Assembly: GCA_000472185.1 (NCBI GenBank)
Contig: AVDB01000013.1
Span: 1 to 48,654 of the forward strand
Direction: 5' to 3'
Source: Rhodobacteraceae bacterium HIMB11
Lineage (GTDB): Bacteria > Pseudomonadota > Alphaproteobacteria > Rhodobacterales > Rhodobacteraceae
Length of the DNA stretch: 48,654 bases
The notes under the pieces are model-generated. The model saw nothing but the letters and a program-made list of their open reading frames with translations. It searched no databases and was not told the DNA's origin. Positions 25,422 through 33,209 of the stretch are shown here, in pieces. Numbering within the stretch: the stretch's first letter is position 1; each line of letters opens with the position of its first letter. The position numbers and the translations under genes are program-made.

Positions 25422-25832
25422 ATGACTGACTGGTTGTATCAAATTAGAATTGTTGTCACTTCTGCATTATCGACAGACCTTAGGTCGATGGGTACTTCGA
25501 CTTCGGCTCAAGAAGTCACAGAGATTGCAAAAAAATATGATATGCGAGCAGTCTGCACCTATGATGCGTTCAAGGCATACTGCGAAGAAGCAGAGGCGAA
25601 CGGATTAGAGGGTTATTCTCTTTACAATTGGACAAAGGCAACACTCGATAACCCTGCCAAACGGGAAAAGCATCAAAAATCTTTCGCTTTCTACCGAGAC
25701 AATGATCAAATATATTCCAAGGATGTAGCAGAAGCATTGTATGAAGACCTACTGGTACTCAACTCGCCAAATATTCTTGAAGTTAAGATAATCGACTCCA
25801 ATCCAAAAAATAATCCTCAGCCACCGCAGTGA
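25422..25832 (+). CDS. Unrecognised 136-residue protein
   Basis: Soluble protein, family not recognised. It starts MTDWLYQIRIVVTSALST and contains ALRRAV-free helical stretches such as AQEVTEIAKKYDMRAVCTYD and AFKAYCEEAEANG. The tail is Pro/Asn-rich. A GGTGG precedes the ATG at a suitable distance. It is divergent from the SbmA-like gene with 66 bp between the starts, so the two may share a promoter region. Function unknown. Confidence 0.6.
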   Translation: MTDWLYQIRIVVTSALSTDLRSMGTSTSAQEVTEIAKKYDMRAVCTYDAFKAYCEEAEANGLEGYSLYNWTKATLDNPAKREKHQKSFAFYRDNDQIYSKDVAEALYEDLLVLNSPNILEVKIIDSNPKNNPQPPQ

Positions 25833-25860
25833 AATTTAAGGCGTAATGACTGCTACAACC

Positions 25861-26217
25861 TTAGTAATTTATAACGATTTGAAAGAATCCATCTCTAACT
25901 GGTTTCCCATGTCCATCTGTCACTGCTCTAGCATTTTGATTGCAAGATTGAAGCCGAGCAGCTTGATGAGAACGAACCATATTACTCGCTGAATCTTGGG
26001 CTGTTTGTGTTTCCTGTCCTACCGCAAAAGTGTAATGGAACAAGGCGCGCTTGTAATCATTTTCGTTGGTTACCACAGATATTTTGCAAGGTTGTGTCGG
26101 TGAAACAATTGGCGAGAGCACCTCGGGCTCTTCTAATCCAGAAGCCCAGGATGTGCTCATCGTACATAAAAATAGTAGCGTAGATCCACGTGCTGTGGTT
26201 TTAAAGCTAGAAAACAT
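25861..26217 (-). CDS. Secreted protein of unknown function (118 aa)
   Basis: MFSSFKTTARGSTLLFLCTM followed by STSWASG is a signal peptide with cleavage probably near ASG. The mature part of about 90 residues has two cysteines (TQPCKIS, RLQSCNQ) and a conserved-looking RALFHYTFAVGQETQ. No family recognised. The frame is open to 26238, but the ATG at 26217 puts the basic residues properly before the hydrophobic core. It is convergent with the 136-residue gene. Confidence 0.6.
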   Translation of the reverse strand: MFSSFKTTARGSTLLFLCTMSTSWASGLEEPEVLSPIVSPTQPCKISVVTNENDYKRALFHYTFAVGQETQTAQDSASNMVRSHQAARLQSCNQNARAVTDGHGKPVRDGFFQIVINY

Positions 26218-26679
26218 AATGCATCCTATGAAGTTCACGATTATTAACTAGTGTAGTCGCGTTGAGACTTGAATTACAATAATCTTTAACCACGATATTC
26301 CCGGGTGTCTGGACTGGCTTCGTCGCGATGATGAGATACTTGAGAAAACTAAGCTTACAATGGGTTAAAGGTGCTGGAACCGCGTAAGGTAGGATAAAAT
26401 AACAGAGACATGCGGCTCCAGCAAAGTAATGCCATTGATATTTGAGAATATCGTGAAGGGCCTAGCATTGATCACCGTTTTTCAGAACCAAAGCGTCCCC
26501 AAGCCTGGCCTAACGTTAATCTGCTTATTTGAATGATATATGAGCAATAGCATATCTAAATGATTAAATTACTTGCACAATGAAAAGGGGCAAGTCGCCG
26601 TCGTGCAACAAGGTTGTAATGGCATTGTTTATCCTTAATGCTAGCGTTGTTGCAGAATAACGTGCGAGAGAGCGTCACA
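26218..26679. other. Gene-free stretch with one inverted repeat
   Basis: I see no gene here. An inverted repeat GCTGGAACCGC (26373-26383) / GCGGCTCCAGC (26412-26422), with one mismatch and a 28-nt loop, could form a stem. Near 26643 the sequence GCGTTGTTGCAGAAT resembles the outer end of some insertion sequences, but no partner end was found. Confidence 0.4.
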
Positions 26680-26985
26680 ATGGCTGGGATGATAAATTGT
26701 ATGAGGTTCAGACCGAAAGAAGGACAATCTGAGGCTTTGTTTAAAGCATTCGCAGAATATACTCGAGATTATCCTTTCGATGACATAATGCATCACATTA
26801 TAAATTTAGGTGATGGTGAGTATGCGCTAATCGGTGTTCATCATAGTGTTGAAAGTTTTATGGCAATTGTTAACCGCGAGAACAGGGTCAGCGAAATGAT
26901 GAGAGAATATGTGGAATATTACGAAGATGGTGAAGCGTTCCACTCTTTTTCCGGACCCGTGGTGGATCACAGAGACTATCTATGA
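26680..26985 (+). CDS. Small protein, possible dimeric alpha/beta-barrel (ABM-like) fold
   Basis: A 101-residue soluble protein. MINCMRFRPKEGQSEALFKA and the later EYALIGVHHSVESFMAIVNR follow the beta-alpha-beta pattern of small ferredoxin-like barrels (antibiotic-biosynthesis-monooxygenase-like). This fold call is by pattern only. The frame is open to 26638, but GAGAG before the ATG at 26680 favours the shorter form. It is the first of several short genes between here and the GAF gene that look alike in size and pattern. Confidence 0.6.
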   Translation: MAGMINCMRFRPKEGQSEALFKAFAEYTRDYPFDDIMHHIINLGDGEYALIGVHHSVESFMAIVNRENRVSEMMREYVEYYEDGEAFHSFSGPVVDHRDYL

Positions 26986-27088
26986 TCCATCTGACTGCGG
27001 TTAATTGTTCGCGTCTTCATCTTTGGTTGAGATGGTGGATAGAAAACAATGCTTAAATATGGAACAAAGTGTTATCGTGAGGTTATAA

Positions 27089-27388
27089 ATGAATATCATC
27101 ACCGTTGTTAAATTCAAAGTTAAAGATGGCTTTGAACAAGACTTTGTCGATGCAGTAAATGCTTACAACCACTCTAATTCATTGTGGATGCGTCTTATCT
27201 CACTTCCAGATAACGAATACAAGAGTATCATGTAATATGATGAAATAGATAAAACAAGCAATGATGAAGTGCAGGGTATAAATTGGTTAGATACAGTTGA
27301 ACACATGCTTGTGTATTTTAATAAAAGTAGAACCGACTCTTGCTCAGGGATTGTAGTCGCACAGTATGATAACAGTTCTGTGCTTTGA
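27089..27388 (+). pseudogene. Small barrel-like gene interrupted by one in-frame stop
   Basis: ATG at 27089 with GTGAGG before it, then MNIITVVKFKVKDGFEQDFV and AVNAYNHSN. Codon 49 is TAA (27233-27235), after which the same frame continues plausibly (YDEIDKTSNDEVQGINWLDT) to TGA at 27386-27388. Total 99 codons, the size of its neighbours. The beginning resembles the preceding gene in pattern. Most likely a recent nonsense mutation; a 48-residue product is the alternative. Confidence 0.6.
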
Positions 27389-27486
27389 GATTATTGCGTG
27401 AACCAAGCTGATTTATGAACATAGTGGTAGGCGTTAGTTCCGCTGGCAAAAAAGCGATAACCTCAGAAAACTCCATGTGACTTTCT

Positions 27487-27798
27487 TTAAGTCATCCGTC
27501 TTTTAATATGCATTGCCTTTACGGGTCCTAGCAGCGTAACACTGTCGCTATACCGATTGTTCCAGCTAGATTGACCGTGCGTTTCACTCCACTTAGCCAA
27601 TCTGTCTGCCACATTTTCAGCAATTTCGTCCGTTTCAAATAAAGTCAGTAATAATGAACTTGTTTCTGTTGTCCGAATTAACATGATTAATTCTGCTTCT
27701 GGAACCCAATTGGCTCCGTTTTCTTGTACGTCTTGCTCGTATTCATTTGCAATTTCAGCACTGTCAAAATCGATAGAACGTATTCGTGCCACCGTCAT
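27487..27798 (-). CDS. Small protein, possible dimeric barrel fold (103 aa)
   Basis: MTVARIRSIDFDSAEIANEY and the later TSSLLLTLFETDEIAENVAD give beta-alpha-beta spacing like ABM-type proteins, and VTLLGPVKAMHI closes the C-terminus. No signal or membrane segment. No catalytic residues can be assigned. It is on the same strand as the following small gene and the GAF gene, downstream of both. Confidence 0.6.
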   Translation of the reverse strand: MTVARIRSIDFDSAEIANEYEQDVQENGANWVPEAELIMLIRTTETSSLLLTLFETDEIAENVADRLAKWSETHGQSSWNNRYSDSVTLLGPVKAMHIKRRMT

Positions 27799-27904
27799 CT
27801 TATTACTCCGATCACATTTTCGACATGGCCAGAATACATCATGACTGCAAGAACACGATAACTAATTAACCTGAGAAACAAATGAGTGGAAATATTTGTA
27901 ATTA

Positions 27905-28225
27905 TTAGTTCAGTTTTAATGAGTCGACGACGGTATCACGCTGATAATTGAAAACACAAACAGATGACTTATTGTTCTCCATGAAGTCGAAAGCCTCTCT
28001 CAGTTCAATTACAAATTTCGATAGCTCTTCATCAAATTTCTTTAAGTTTGCAATGTCATCAAATGTTGAAGTTATGCTCACCTCACTCTCTTTGCTAACT
28101 GTAATTGTTAAACTTGACATGCCAAATTTCATTACAAATTTACTGAGATTCTCAGTGCAATGACCAGCTGCAATTTTTGCGGATGCAAAAGAAGTAAAAC
28201 GATATACAACACTCTTGGAATACAC
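27905..28225 (-). CDS. Small protein, possible dimeric barrel fold (106 aa)
   Basis: Begins MYSKSVVYRFTSFASAKIAA; SLTITVSKESEVSITSTFDD and the helix FDEELSKFVIELREAFDFM follow. The strand-helix alternation is compatible with a ferredoxin-like fold, but the assignment is weak. The start lies 2 bp after the GAF gene's stop, so the two are co-transcribed and it is probably a partner of the GAF protein. Confidence 0.6.
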   Translation of the reverse strand: MYSKSVVYRFTSFASAKIAAGHCTENLSKFVMKFGMSSLTITVSKESEVSITSTFDDIANLKKFDEELSKFVIELREAFDFMENNKSSVCVFNYQRDTVVDSLKLN

Positions 28226-28227
28226 GT

Positions 28228-29025
28228 TCAGAGTCCCTCAAATAGCGCATCAAAATCTTCTTCGCGTGTTAATTTATGCTGTGTAGACTTAAACGAAGAT
28301 TGATACAGGTTTAATTTTTCAAGGAGGCTTGCGCCAGCATTTGTAAGTTTATGTTTTTCATCAATCAAACCAAGAGCGGTAAGTTCATGCAAATCATTTG
28401 CAGCCGACACCAAACCAGTTCTGAAATCTAGTAAGGCACATACAGTGCTAACAGTTAAAGTTGGAAAGTGTTCACTGGCGTATTTCAAGCCAAGCAATAA
28501 TTTTTCTGAGTTAATGTCTTGAATGGTGTTGTGTCGCTCAAGATATGCACCGAGCTTAGTAACCATATTATCAATCGCATCAACATTTTCCTGACTCAAC
28601 TTAATTGGATCATCGTTTGCAAGACAGTAAGTACCCAACACGATATTGTTACTGGTACGTATTGGGAACCCACAGTAACTCCCAGTCATCGACCCACTTA
28701 TGACATTTGGATGCTTTCCAAATATCGGATGCTTCGACACATCGTAAACTATGGTTGGTTCTATTTCGCAAATTACATGCTGGCAAAACGAGTTTTCAAC
28801 TGGCCAAGTCTTGTTTTCGAATGGCTCCGGACCGGCTTCTGACACAACACATTGATTGGCAGAGTCAATTAATGAAACCATTGATTTACTAAAGCCAGAA
28901 ATTAATTTTCCGATTTCACAAAACGAATAGAACTCATCCTGTTGATCTGTTCCAATCAACGCTAATGCTTCTACAAACGCTGCGCGTTCAATCTCATTTG
29001 GTAATTTTTCAGCAATTGGATACAT
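28228..29025 (-). CDS. GAF-domain protein with C-terminal winged-helix-like region
   Basis: A 265-residue soluble sensor. Residues about 20-165 form a GAF domain: RAAFVEALALIGTDQQDEFY, then MVSLIDSANQCVVSEAGPEP, VENSFCQHVICEIEPTIVYD, SYCGFPIRTSNNIVLGTYCL and AIDNMVTKLGAYLERH. Cys and His at the FCQHV position are usual in this GAF subgroup. The C-terminal ~70 residues (TLTVSTVCALLDFRTGLVSA, then HELTALGLIDEKHKLTNAG) look like a winged helix, so it may bind DNA. It is divergent from the cyclase gene with 180 bp between the starts. It could sense a small molecule or redox state and control the cyclase operon. Confidence 0.75.
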   Translation of the reverse strand: MYPIAEKLPNEIERAAFVEALALIGTDQQDEFYSFCEIGKLISGFSKSMVSLIDSANQCVVSEAGPEPFENKTWPVENSFCQHVICEIEPTIVYDVSKHPIFGKHPNVISGSMTGSYCGFPIRTSNNIVLGTYCLANDDPIKLSQENVDAIDNMVTKLGAYLERHNTIQDINSEKLLLGLKYASEHFPTLTVSTVCALLDFRTGLVSAANDLHELTALGLIDEKHKLTNAGASLLEKLNLYQSSFKSTQHKLTREEDFDALFEGL

Positions 29026-29109
29026 CTAGTGTTCTCCGCTAATATTCCTAAATATACACGATTTTAATTACTTGCACAGTACTTAGTAAATTTTGAGGAG
29101 AGCTAATCA

Positions 29110-29172
29110 TTTCAGCAATGTCAGTTTTTGATTGCCTAAGTGTAACTACTTGTTTCAGAATGTCGGTATAAT
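29110..29172 (+). promoter_or_regulatory. Candidate promoter of the cyclase operon with direct repeats
   Basis: A perfect TATAAT at 29167-29172 lies 34 bp before the cyclase ATG. No good -35 box stands at the right distance. Instead two related words, TTTCAGCAATGTCAG (29110-29124) and TTTCAGAATGTCGG (29153-29166), are 43 bp apart, about four helical turns. An activator-dependent promoter is a reasonable reading. Confidence 0.35.
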
Positions 29173-29205
29173 GATGGCTATGCTGACAAGTGTATCGGAT
29201 CTGAC

Positions 29206-30021
29206 ATGAATGAAGACGAAATAAAACAGCTACAGCGACAAGTGAGCAAGCTGCAACTTGAAGCGAAGTTGAGAAAGTCCGTTGCTAACGAACTAGAGAG
29301 ACAAAAGAATTTGGTGCAGCAGGCTAAAGAAGAGGCAGAGGAGCAAAGAGCAATACTTGAAGTCGCATCAGATAGGTTGTCGAAGTATCTGTCGCCGCAA
29401 ATCTGCGATCAAATTCTGCGAGGAGAGAGTTTTTCAGGGATACAGAACGCCAGAAAATACTTAACGGTCTTCTTCTCAGATATTGTTAATTTCACTGCAA
29501 TTTCTGAAAAAATGGATCCGGATGAATTAGGTAGTTTTTTGAATTATTATCTTACAAAAATGAGTGAATTAGCTCTTCACTATGGTGGCACAATAGATAA
29601 GTTTATTGGTGACTCAGTGATGATATTCTTTGGCGACCCTGTAAGTGAAGGTGCGCAAAAAGATGCCAACAATTGCTTCAATATGGCCTTAGCGATGCAA
29701 GAGTTCCTTGCCTCTAATAGAATAGCTATTCAACAAAAGTATAATCTACCTGAGCCATTACATATCCGCGTGGGCATACACTCCGGTAATTGTAATGTCG
29801 GAAACTTTGGTAGCGAGCAGAGACTGGAGTACACTGCGATCGGCAGAGTTGTAAATATCGCGGCGAGACTAGAGCAAGCTTGTGGCGTGGATAGCATTTT
29901 GTGCTCGCAAGACACTCACGAATTAATCGACAACAAAGAGGTTTTTTCGGAAGAAACAAAAATTTTTGCAAAGGGCGTTACAGAAGAAATAAGCACTTAC
30001 AGCTGGAACGCAGTGAGGTAA
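29206..30021 (+). CDS. Class III nucleotide cyclase with N-terminal coiled coil
   Basis: A 271-residue soluble cyclase. Residues 1-60 are a coiled coil (QLQRQVSKLQLEAKLRKS and on), and about 85-265 the catalytic domain. Both metal aspartates are present: D92 (VFFSDIVNFT) and D136 (DKFIGDSVMIFFG). K132 and T210 (LEYTAIGR) are the purine-selecting pair of bacterial adenylate cyclases. N217 and R221 (VVNIAARLE) are the transition-state residues. The enzyme should therefore be active and make cAMP, though selectivity needs assay. It lacks a sensor or membrane domain. It is followed by an MBL hydrolase and a cyclic-nucleotide-binding protein. Confidence 0.9.
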   Translation: MNEDEIKQLQRQVSKLQLEAKLRKSVANELERQKNLVQQAKEEAEEQRAILEVASDRLSKYLSPQICDQILRGESFSGIQNARKYLTVFFSDIVNFTAISEKMDPDELGSFLNYYLTKMSELALHYGGTIDKFIGDSVMIFFGDPVSEGAQKDANNCFNMALAMQEFLASNRIAIQQKYNLPEPLHIRVGIHSGNCNVGNFGSEQRLEYTAIGRVVNIAARLEQACGVDSILCSQDTHELIDNKEVFSEETKIFAKGVTEEISTYSWNAVR

Positions 30022-30082
30022 CTTAGTGAAGGGTTATTTGTTTTATTTACAAAATTTGCTAAAAAGGTGAGAGAGGTGGCAT

Positions 30083-30868
30083 ATGGAACTAAATATTTAT
30101 GGTTGTCGTGGTTCAATACCCAGTAGCTCTCCAAATACTGTGCGCTACGGGGGAAATACCTCGTGTTACGAAATTTTAGTACATAACAAACAAATAATCT
30201 TAGATACTGGTAGTGGTTTCCGAAATTTAAGGTTACAGACAGACAGGTCAAAAATCATATTGTACAGCCATTGGCACCACGATCATATACAGGGTCTACC
30301 ATTTAATAGTGATCTATTCATAAAGGAAAACTCTGTTACTATATGTAGCGCCCTAGCTACCAAAAGACCTTTTCGGAACACTTTGCAGACCTATTTTTCT
30401 GGAGGTTACTTTCCAGTAGATATAGTTAAACATCTACCAAATCTTACATTTGTAAATTTTAATGAGTTACAAAAACAGCTTTCACCGGAAGTAACAGTTG
30501 AATGGTTAGAACTAAACCATCCAGGCGGAGCCGCTGGATATTCGATTAAAAGCTCTGATGGAAAAATCTCTTATCTTTGCGACAACGAGTATGAACTATC
30601 GCAGTTCGATGAGTTATCTCAATTTGCCAAAGATTCCGATATTGTAATATGGGATGGCATGTTCACTGATGCAGAATTACCATCCAAAAAAGGTTGGGGG
30701 CATTCTTCGATAGAACAGGCAATAGAGTTTTACAATGAGTGCAATGTTAAAAAACTCTTGATTGCGCACCATGATCCGGGTCGATTGGATAGCAAACTAG
30801 ATGAGCTATCATCAACATTACCTGATGGCATTGAATTTGCCTACGATGGGATGAAAGTTTCAGTTTGA
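30083..30868 (+). CDS. MBL-fold hydrolase in cyclase operon
   Basis: Metallo-beta-lactamase-fold protein of 261 residues. It begins MELNIYGCRGSIPSSSPNTV and RYGGNTSCYE, typical of the subgroup related to RNase Z and class II-like phosphodiesterases. Zinc ligands are visible: H63, H65, D67 and H68 (SHWHHDH), H146 (ELNHPGG), D167 (SYLCDNEY) and H229/H230 (LIAHHDPG). A strong Shine-Dalgarno (GAGAGGTGG) precedes the ATG. It lies between a cyclase gene and a cyclic-nucleotide receptor gene, so hydrolysis of the cyclic nucleotide is an attractive inference, also because viral anti-Pycsar enzymes have this fold. Confidence 0.85.
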   Translation: MELNIYGCRGSIPSSSPNTVRYGGNTSCYEILVHNKQIILDTGSGFRNLRLQTDRSKIILYSHWHHDHIQGLPFNSDLFIKENSVTICSALATKRPFRNTLQTYFSGGYFPVDIVKHLPNLTFVNFNELQKQLSPEVTVEWLELNHPGGAAGYSIKSSDGKISYLCDNEYELSQFDELSQFAKDSDIVIWDGMFTDAELPSKKGWGHSSIEQAIEFYNECNVKKLLIAHHDPGRLDSKLDELSSTLPDGIEFAYDGMKVSV

Positions 30869-30869
30869 A

Positions 30870-31211
30870 ATGAAAAAAGTAACCTTTAGTTCTGGACAAA
30901 CCATATTTAAAGCCGGTGATGCCGCTGACGGTCTGTACATTGTGGGCTCAGGAAGGATTGGGGTATTTTTTCCTTCGAATTCTACGCACAATGAGCCTGA
31001 TATTGTCCTAGAAAAGACCCAGATATTAGGTGAAATGGGAGTGATAGATACAGCTTCCAGGATGGCTACGGCTCGTGCGATTGAAGACTGTACTTTAGTA
31101 TTTGTATCAAGATCAGAATTTGACAAAAAATTAGAAGATACCGATCCTGTTGTACGCGGTGTACTTGCAATTTTATCTTCTAGATTGAGAGACGTGCAGC
31201 GTCGCCGCTAA
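30870..31211 (+). CDS. Stand-alone cyclic-nucleotide-binding domain protein
   Basis: A 113-residue protein that is nearly only a CRP-type cNMP-binding domain. FSSGQTIFKAGDAADGLYIV is the N-terminal beta-roll. The phosphate-binding cassette has G54-E55-M and R64-M-A66-T67, i.e. the Glu and Arg that bind ribose and phosphate. The C-terminal helix ILSSRLRDVQRRR is short and no DNA-binding or effector domain is attached. It starts 1 bp after the MBL stop. Its end is 1 bp from the end of a convergent GFA gene. It could be a receptor, a sink for cNMP or a regulator of a partner. Confidence 0.88.
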   Translation: MKKVTFSSGQTIFKAGDAADGLYIVGSGRIGVFFPSNSTHNEPDIVLEKTQILGEMGVIDTASRMATARAIEDCTLVFVSRSEFDKKLEDTDPVVRGVLAILSSRLRDVQRRR

Positions 31212-31212
31212 C

Positions 31213-31659
31213 CTAATCTCGTTGTTCCAGATTTTCGAGGAGCTCTTGGATACGTTCAAGGGTCCCGTTATGGTCGTAGCTTTCAACTACAGACGCTGGT
31301 TTGTGCTCCCACTTAGAACGATTATATGTAAAAAGTTCAACTTTTGGTTGAAATTCAATGTGCCCTTCCAGCATTGATGCGAAAACATATGTTAAACCTT
31401 CGATAAGGTCCGGTCGCGTATATGCACGTGTGCCACAATTACTGCAAAAGGTCACATGTAGGTCATTGCCGCTTCCACCTTCATAGCTGTAGGTACTATG
31501 CGCCCCTGTTATGCAAATATCATTGTCGGTATATATAAAAACTTTAGCTGGACCATTAAATAACGAATGGCAATCTTTGCAGTGACACATAAAGTGCATC
31601 ATTGGGTCATTTTCTATTTCTAAGCATATTTCGCCGCACTTACACGTTACAGATGTCAT
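31213..31659 (-). CDS. GFA-family (CENP-V/GFA) zinc protein 1
   Basis: A 148-residue protein of the GFA fold (glutathione-dependent formaldehyde-activating family). Zinc ligands: CKCGE at residues 6-8, CHCKDCHSLF and FCSNCGTRAY. The family name does not fix a function; most members are uncharacterised. I use the ATG at 31659 because GGAGGA lies before it and the ATG four codons earlier is inside that ribosome binding site. Followed upstream by a second member, so the two are a tandem pair. Confidence 0.85.
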   Translation of the reverse strand: MTSVTCKCGEICLEIENDPMMHFMCHCKDCHSLFNGPAKVFIYTDNDICITGAHSTYSYEGGSGNDLHVTFCSNCGTRAYTRPDLIEGLTYVFASMLEGHIEFQPKVELFTYNRSKWEHKPASVVESYDHNGTLERIQELLENLEQRD

Positions 31660-31680
31660 GTTGTCCTCCACTAGTTAAGC

Positions 31681-32139
31681 TCACAAGATATCTCTATCTT
31701 CCAAGGATTTAATCACTTTTTCTAAACGTTCGTAAACGGCTGCTTCTTCAAAGCTTTCGGTTATGCATCCATTATCTTTAAGCCAGTTCAATTTGTAATT
31801 CGTGAATATTTCTGAATTTGGTGGATATTTGTGGTTATCATCTATCGTACCTAAAACAATTCCAACCAACCCATCTAAAGCGTCTGCATAAAAATGCGTT
31901 TTGGTTGCGCATATTGGACAGAAATGAGCATGTATTTTCCCTCCACTGCCTCCCTCAAAAGTGTAAATTGATGGTTCTCCGTTGAACTCCACTTCATGAT
32001 CAGCAAATATCGCGCTTGCTTGTACGACACCAAACATTTTTCTACACCGTTCGCAATTACACTGATTAACAAACATCGGTTCTAACTCCGAAGAGAATGT
32101 AATTGATCCGCACTGGCAACTACCTGCTAGTTTCGTCAT
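31681..32139 (-). CDS. GFA-family (CENP-V/GFA) zinc protein 2
   Basis: A 152-residue paralogue of the neighbouring GFA protein. SCQCGSITF, CNCERCRKMFG and FCPICATKTHF give the same zinc pattern, and YTFEGGSGGKIHAHFC matches YSYEGGSGNDLHVTFC of the other copy. AAAAGGAGC precedes the ATG. Its stop is 21 bp before the start of copy 1, so a tandem duplication in one operon is likely. Confidence 0.85.
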   Translation of the reverse strand: MTKLAGSCQCGSITFSSELEPMFVNQCNCERCRKMFGVVQASAIFADHEVEFNGEPSIYTFEGGSGGKIHAHFCPICATKTHFYADALDGLVGIVLGTIDDNHKYPPNSEIFTNYKLNWLKDNGCITESFEEAAVYERLEKVIKSLEDRDIL

Positions 32140-32154
32140 TTTTCGCTCCTTTTT

Positions 32155-32718
32155 GAGTTTAATTTCTGAAGTGATTTGAAGTTAGGTTTGCACTGCGAAA
32201 GTCTTGGTAATTAAAGTCATAGTATTTTATGCAGAGCAACAAAGTCTTCCACAAGTTGGAAGCCACAAGATAAACGCGCTTTTTTACTGCTGGAATTTAT
32301 CTACGTTAATCAGAGGCTGATGAACTACCTGCATGTATAAGTTAATATTGAAATACGTCTTCATGCAACAAAACAATTTTAAGACTGTGTGAACATATTC
32401 CACCTACGCCAACAGAGCCTTGGAAATTAGCCGCTGTGCTCTATCACAAACCATGCCTTGATTTAATAGCTATTTAATCGCGAAGTCACTTTCAAAATAG
32501 TGTAATTTCAAGCTTAATGGTGATGCCGCTCTCACCGAGCGGCATTCCTTCATGATCTTGTCGAATATAGTAAAAATTAAATACTGATGCTTGGGATCGT
32601 TTGTCTGACAGCACCGCCATTTACCATTGAAAACGAACAGCATTGAAGGTCATAGGATTCTGATTACGCTTAGTTTTTAACCTTGGCGCTATTGTGCCTT
32701 AGCGTTTGACTGACCGTT
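32155..32718. other. Gene-free stretch at the right end of the island
   Basis: No convincing gene. It contains a perfect 8-bp stem ATGCCGCT/AGCGGCAT at 32523-32545 with only a weak T-run behind it, then the right copy of the 37-bp repeat at 32585-32621. The recombinase remnant begins about 100 bp further on. Confidence 0.5.
32585..32621 (+). repeat. Candidate island attachment site, right copy
   Basis: TGATGCTTGGGATCGTTTGT, then CTGACAGCACCGCCATT. Matches 19392-19428 at 34 of 37 positions in the same orientation. The recombinase remnant starts about 98 bp further on, the usual relation of an integrase gene to its own att site. Confidence 0.6.
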
Positions 32719-33160
32719 ATGCAGACCAGATTACTGACCAAACCTGTGCCTTACACCTTCGTTCGTGCTGGCTACTATTGCCTCACCCTCAGAGTTCCTG
32801 CTGATTTGAGGCAGCATTACAAATACCCTCGTATCGTGCAGGGTTTGCGTACATCGTCGCCTCAGGAAGCGAAGCTGCAAAGCTAGATGCCTATTGGACG
32901 CAAATGCGATTAGCTAAGTCCCAGGTTTGGGGCCTTTCGCTAATTAGGGATGGGGTAGATGTCCCTGCAGTTAAGTCGCTAAATGTTATGTCAGAAGGGA
33001 CATTCAAAGGTCCGACATTACTCGATGCCCTGGGGGTTTATCTGGAACAGAAAGGTAATGGCAAAGCCAAATCGTTTAGGCAATCTGCAGAAAGAGCCTG
33101 TGGTTATGTGATAGAGAATTGTGGCAATAAACCATTGGCGGCTTACACTAGGGTAATGTC
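32719..33160 (+). pseudogene. Frameshifted, truncated tyrosine recombinase (integrase)
   Basis: Begins MQTRLLTKPVPYTFVRAGYY, then CLTLRVPADLRQHYKYPRIV, the N-terminal DUF6538-type domain of tyrosine recombinases. The frame is lost at about 32865-32875; in the next frame AAKLDAYWTQMRLAKSQVWG continues it. TLLDALGVYLEQKGNGKAKS and FRQSAERACGYVIENCGN form the start of the core-binding domain. Similarity stops after NKPLAAYTR, and the catalytic domain with its Arg-His-Tyr set is absent. An IS6-type transposase start follows immediately. Confidence 0.8.
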
Positions 33161-33209
33161 AGAATTAACCACCTTTCCTGACATCGTGCCGAATATTAGC
33201 TATTCAGCT

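Noticed and set aside
31213-32139. Tandem GFA genes considered as a formaldehyde detoxification set linked to demethylation at 46-48 kb
   Set aside because: The GFA family name does not prove formaldehyde chemistry, the genes lie in the accessory island, and they are far from the demethylase-like gene.
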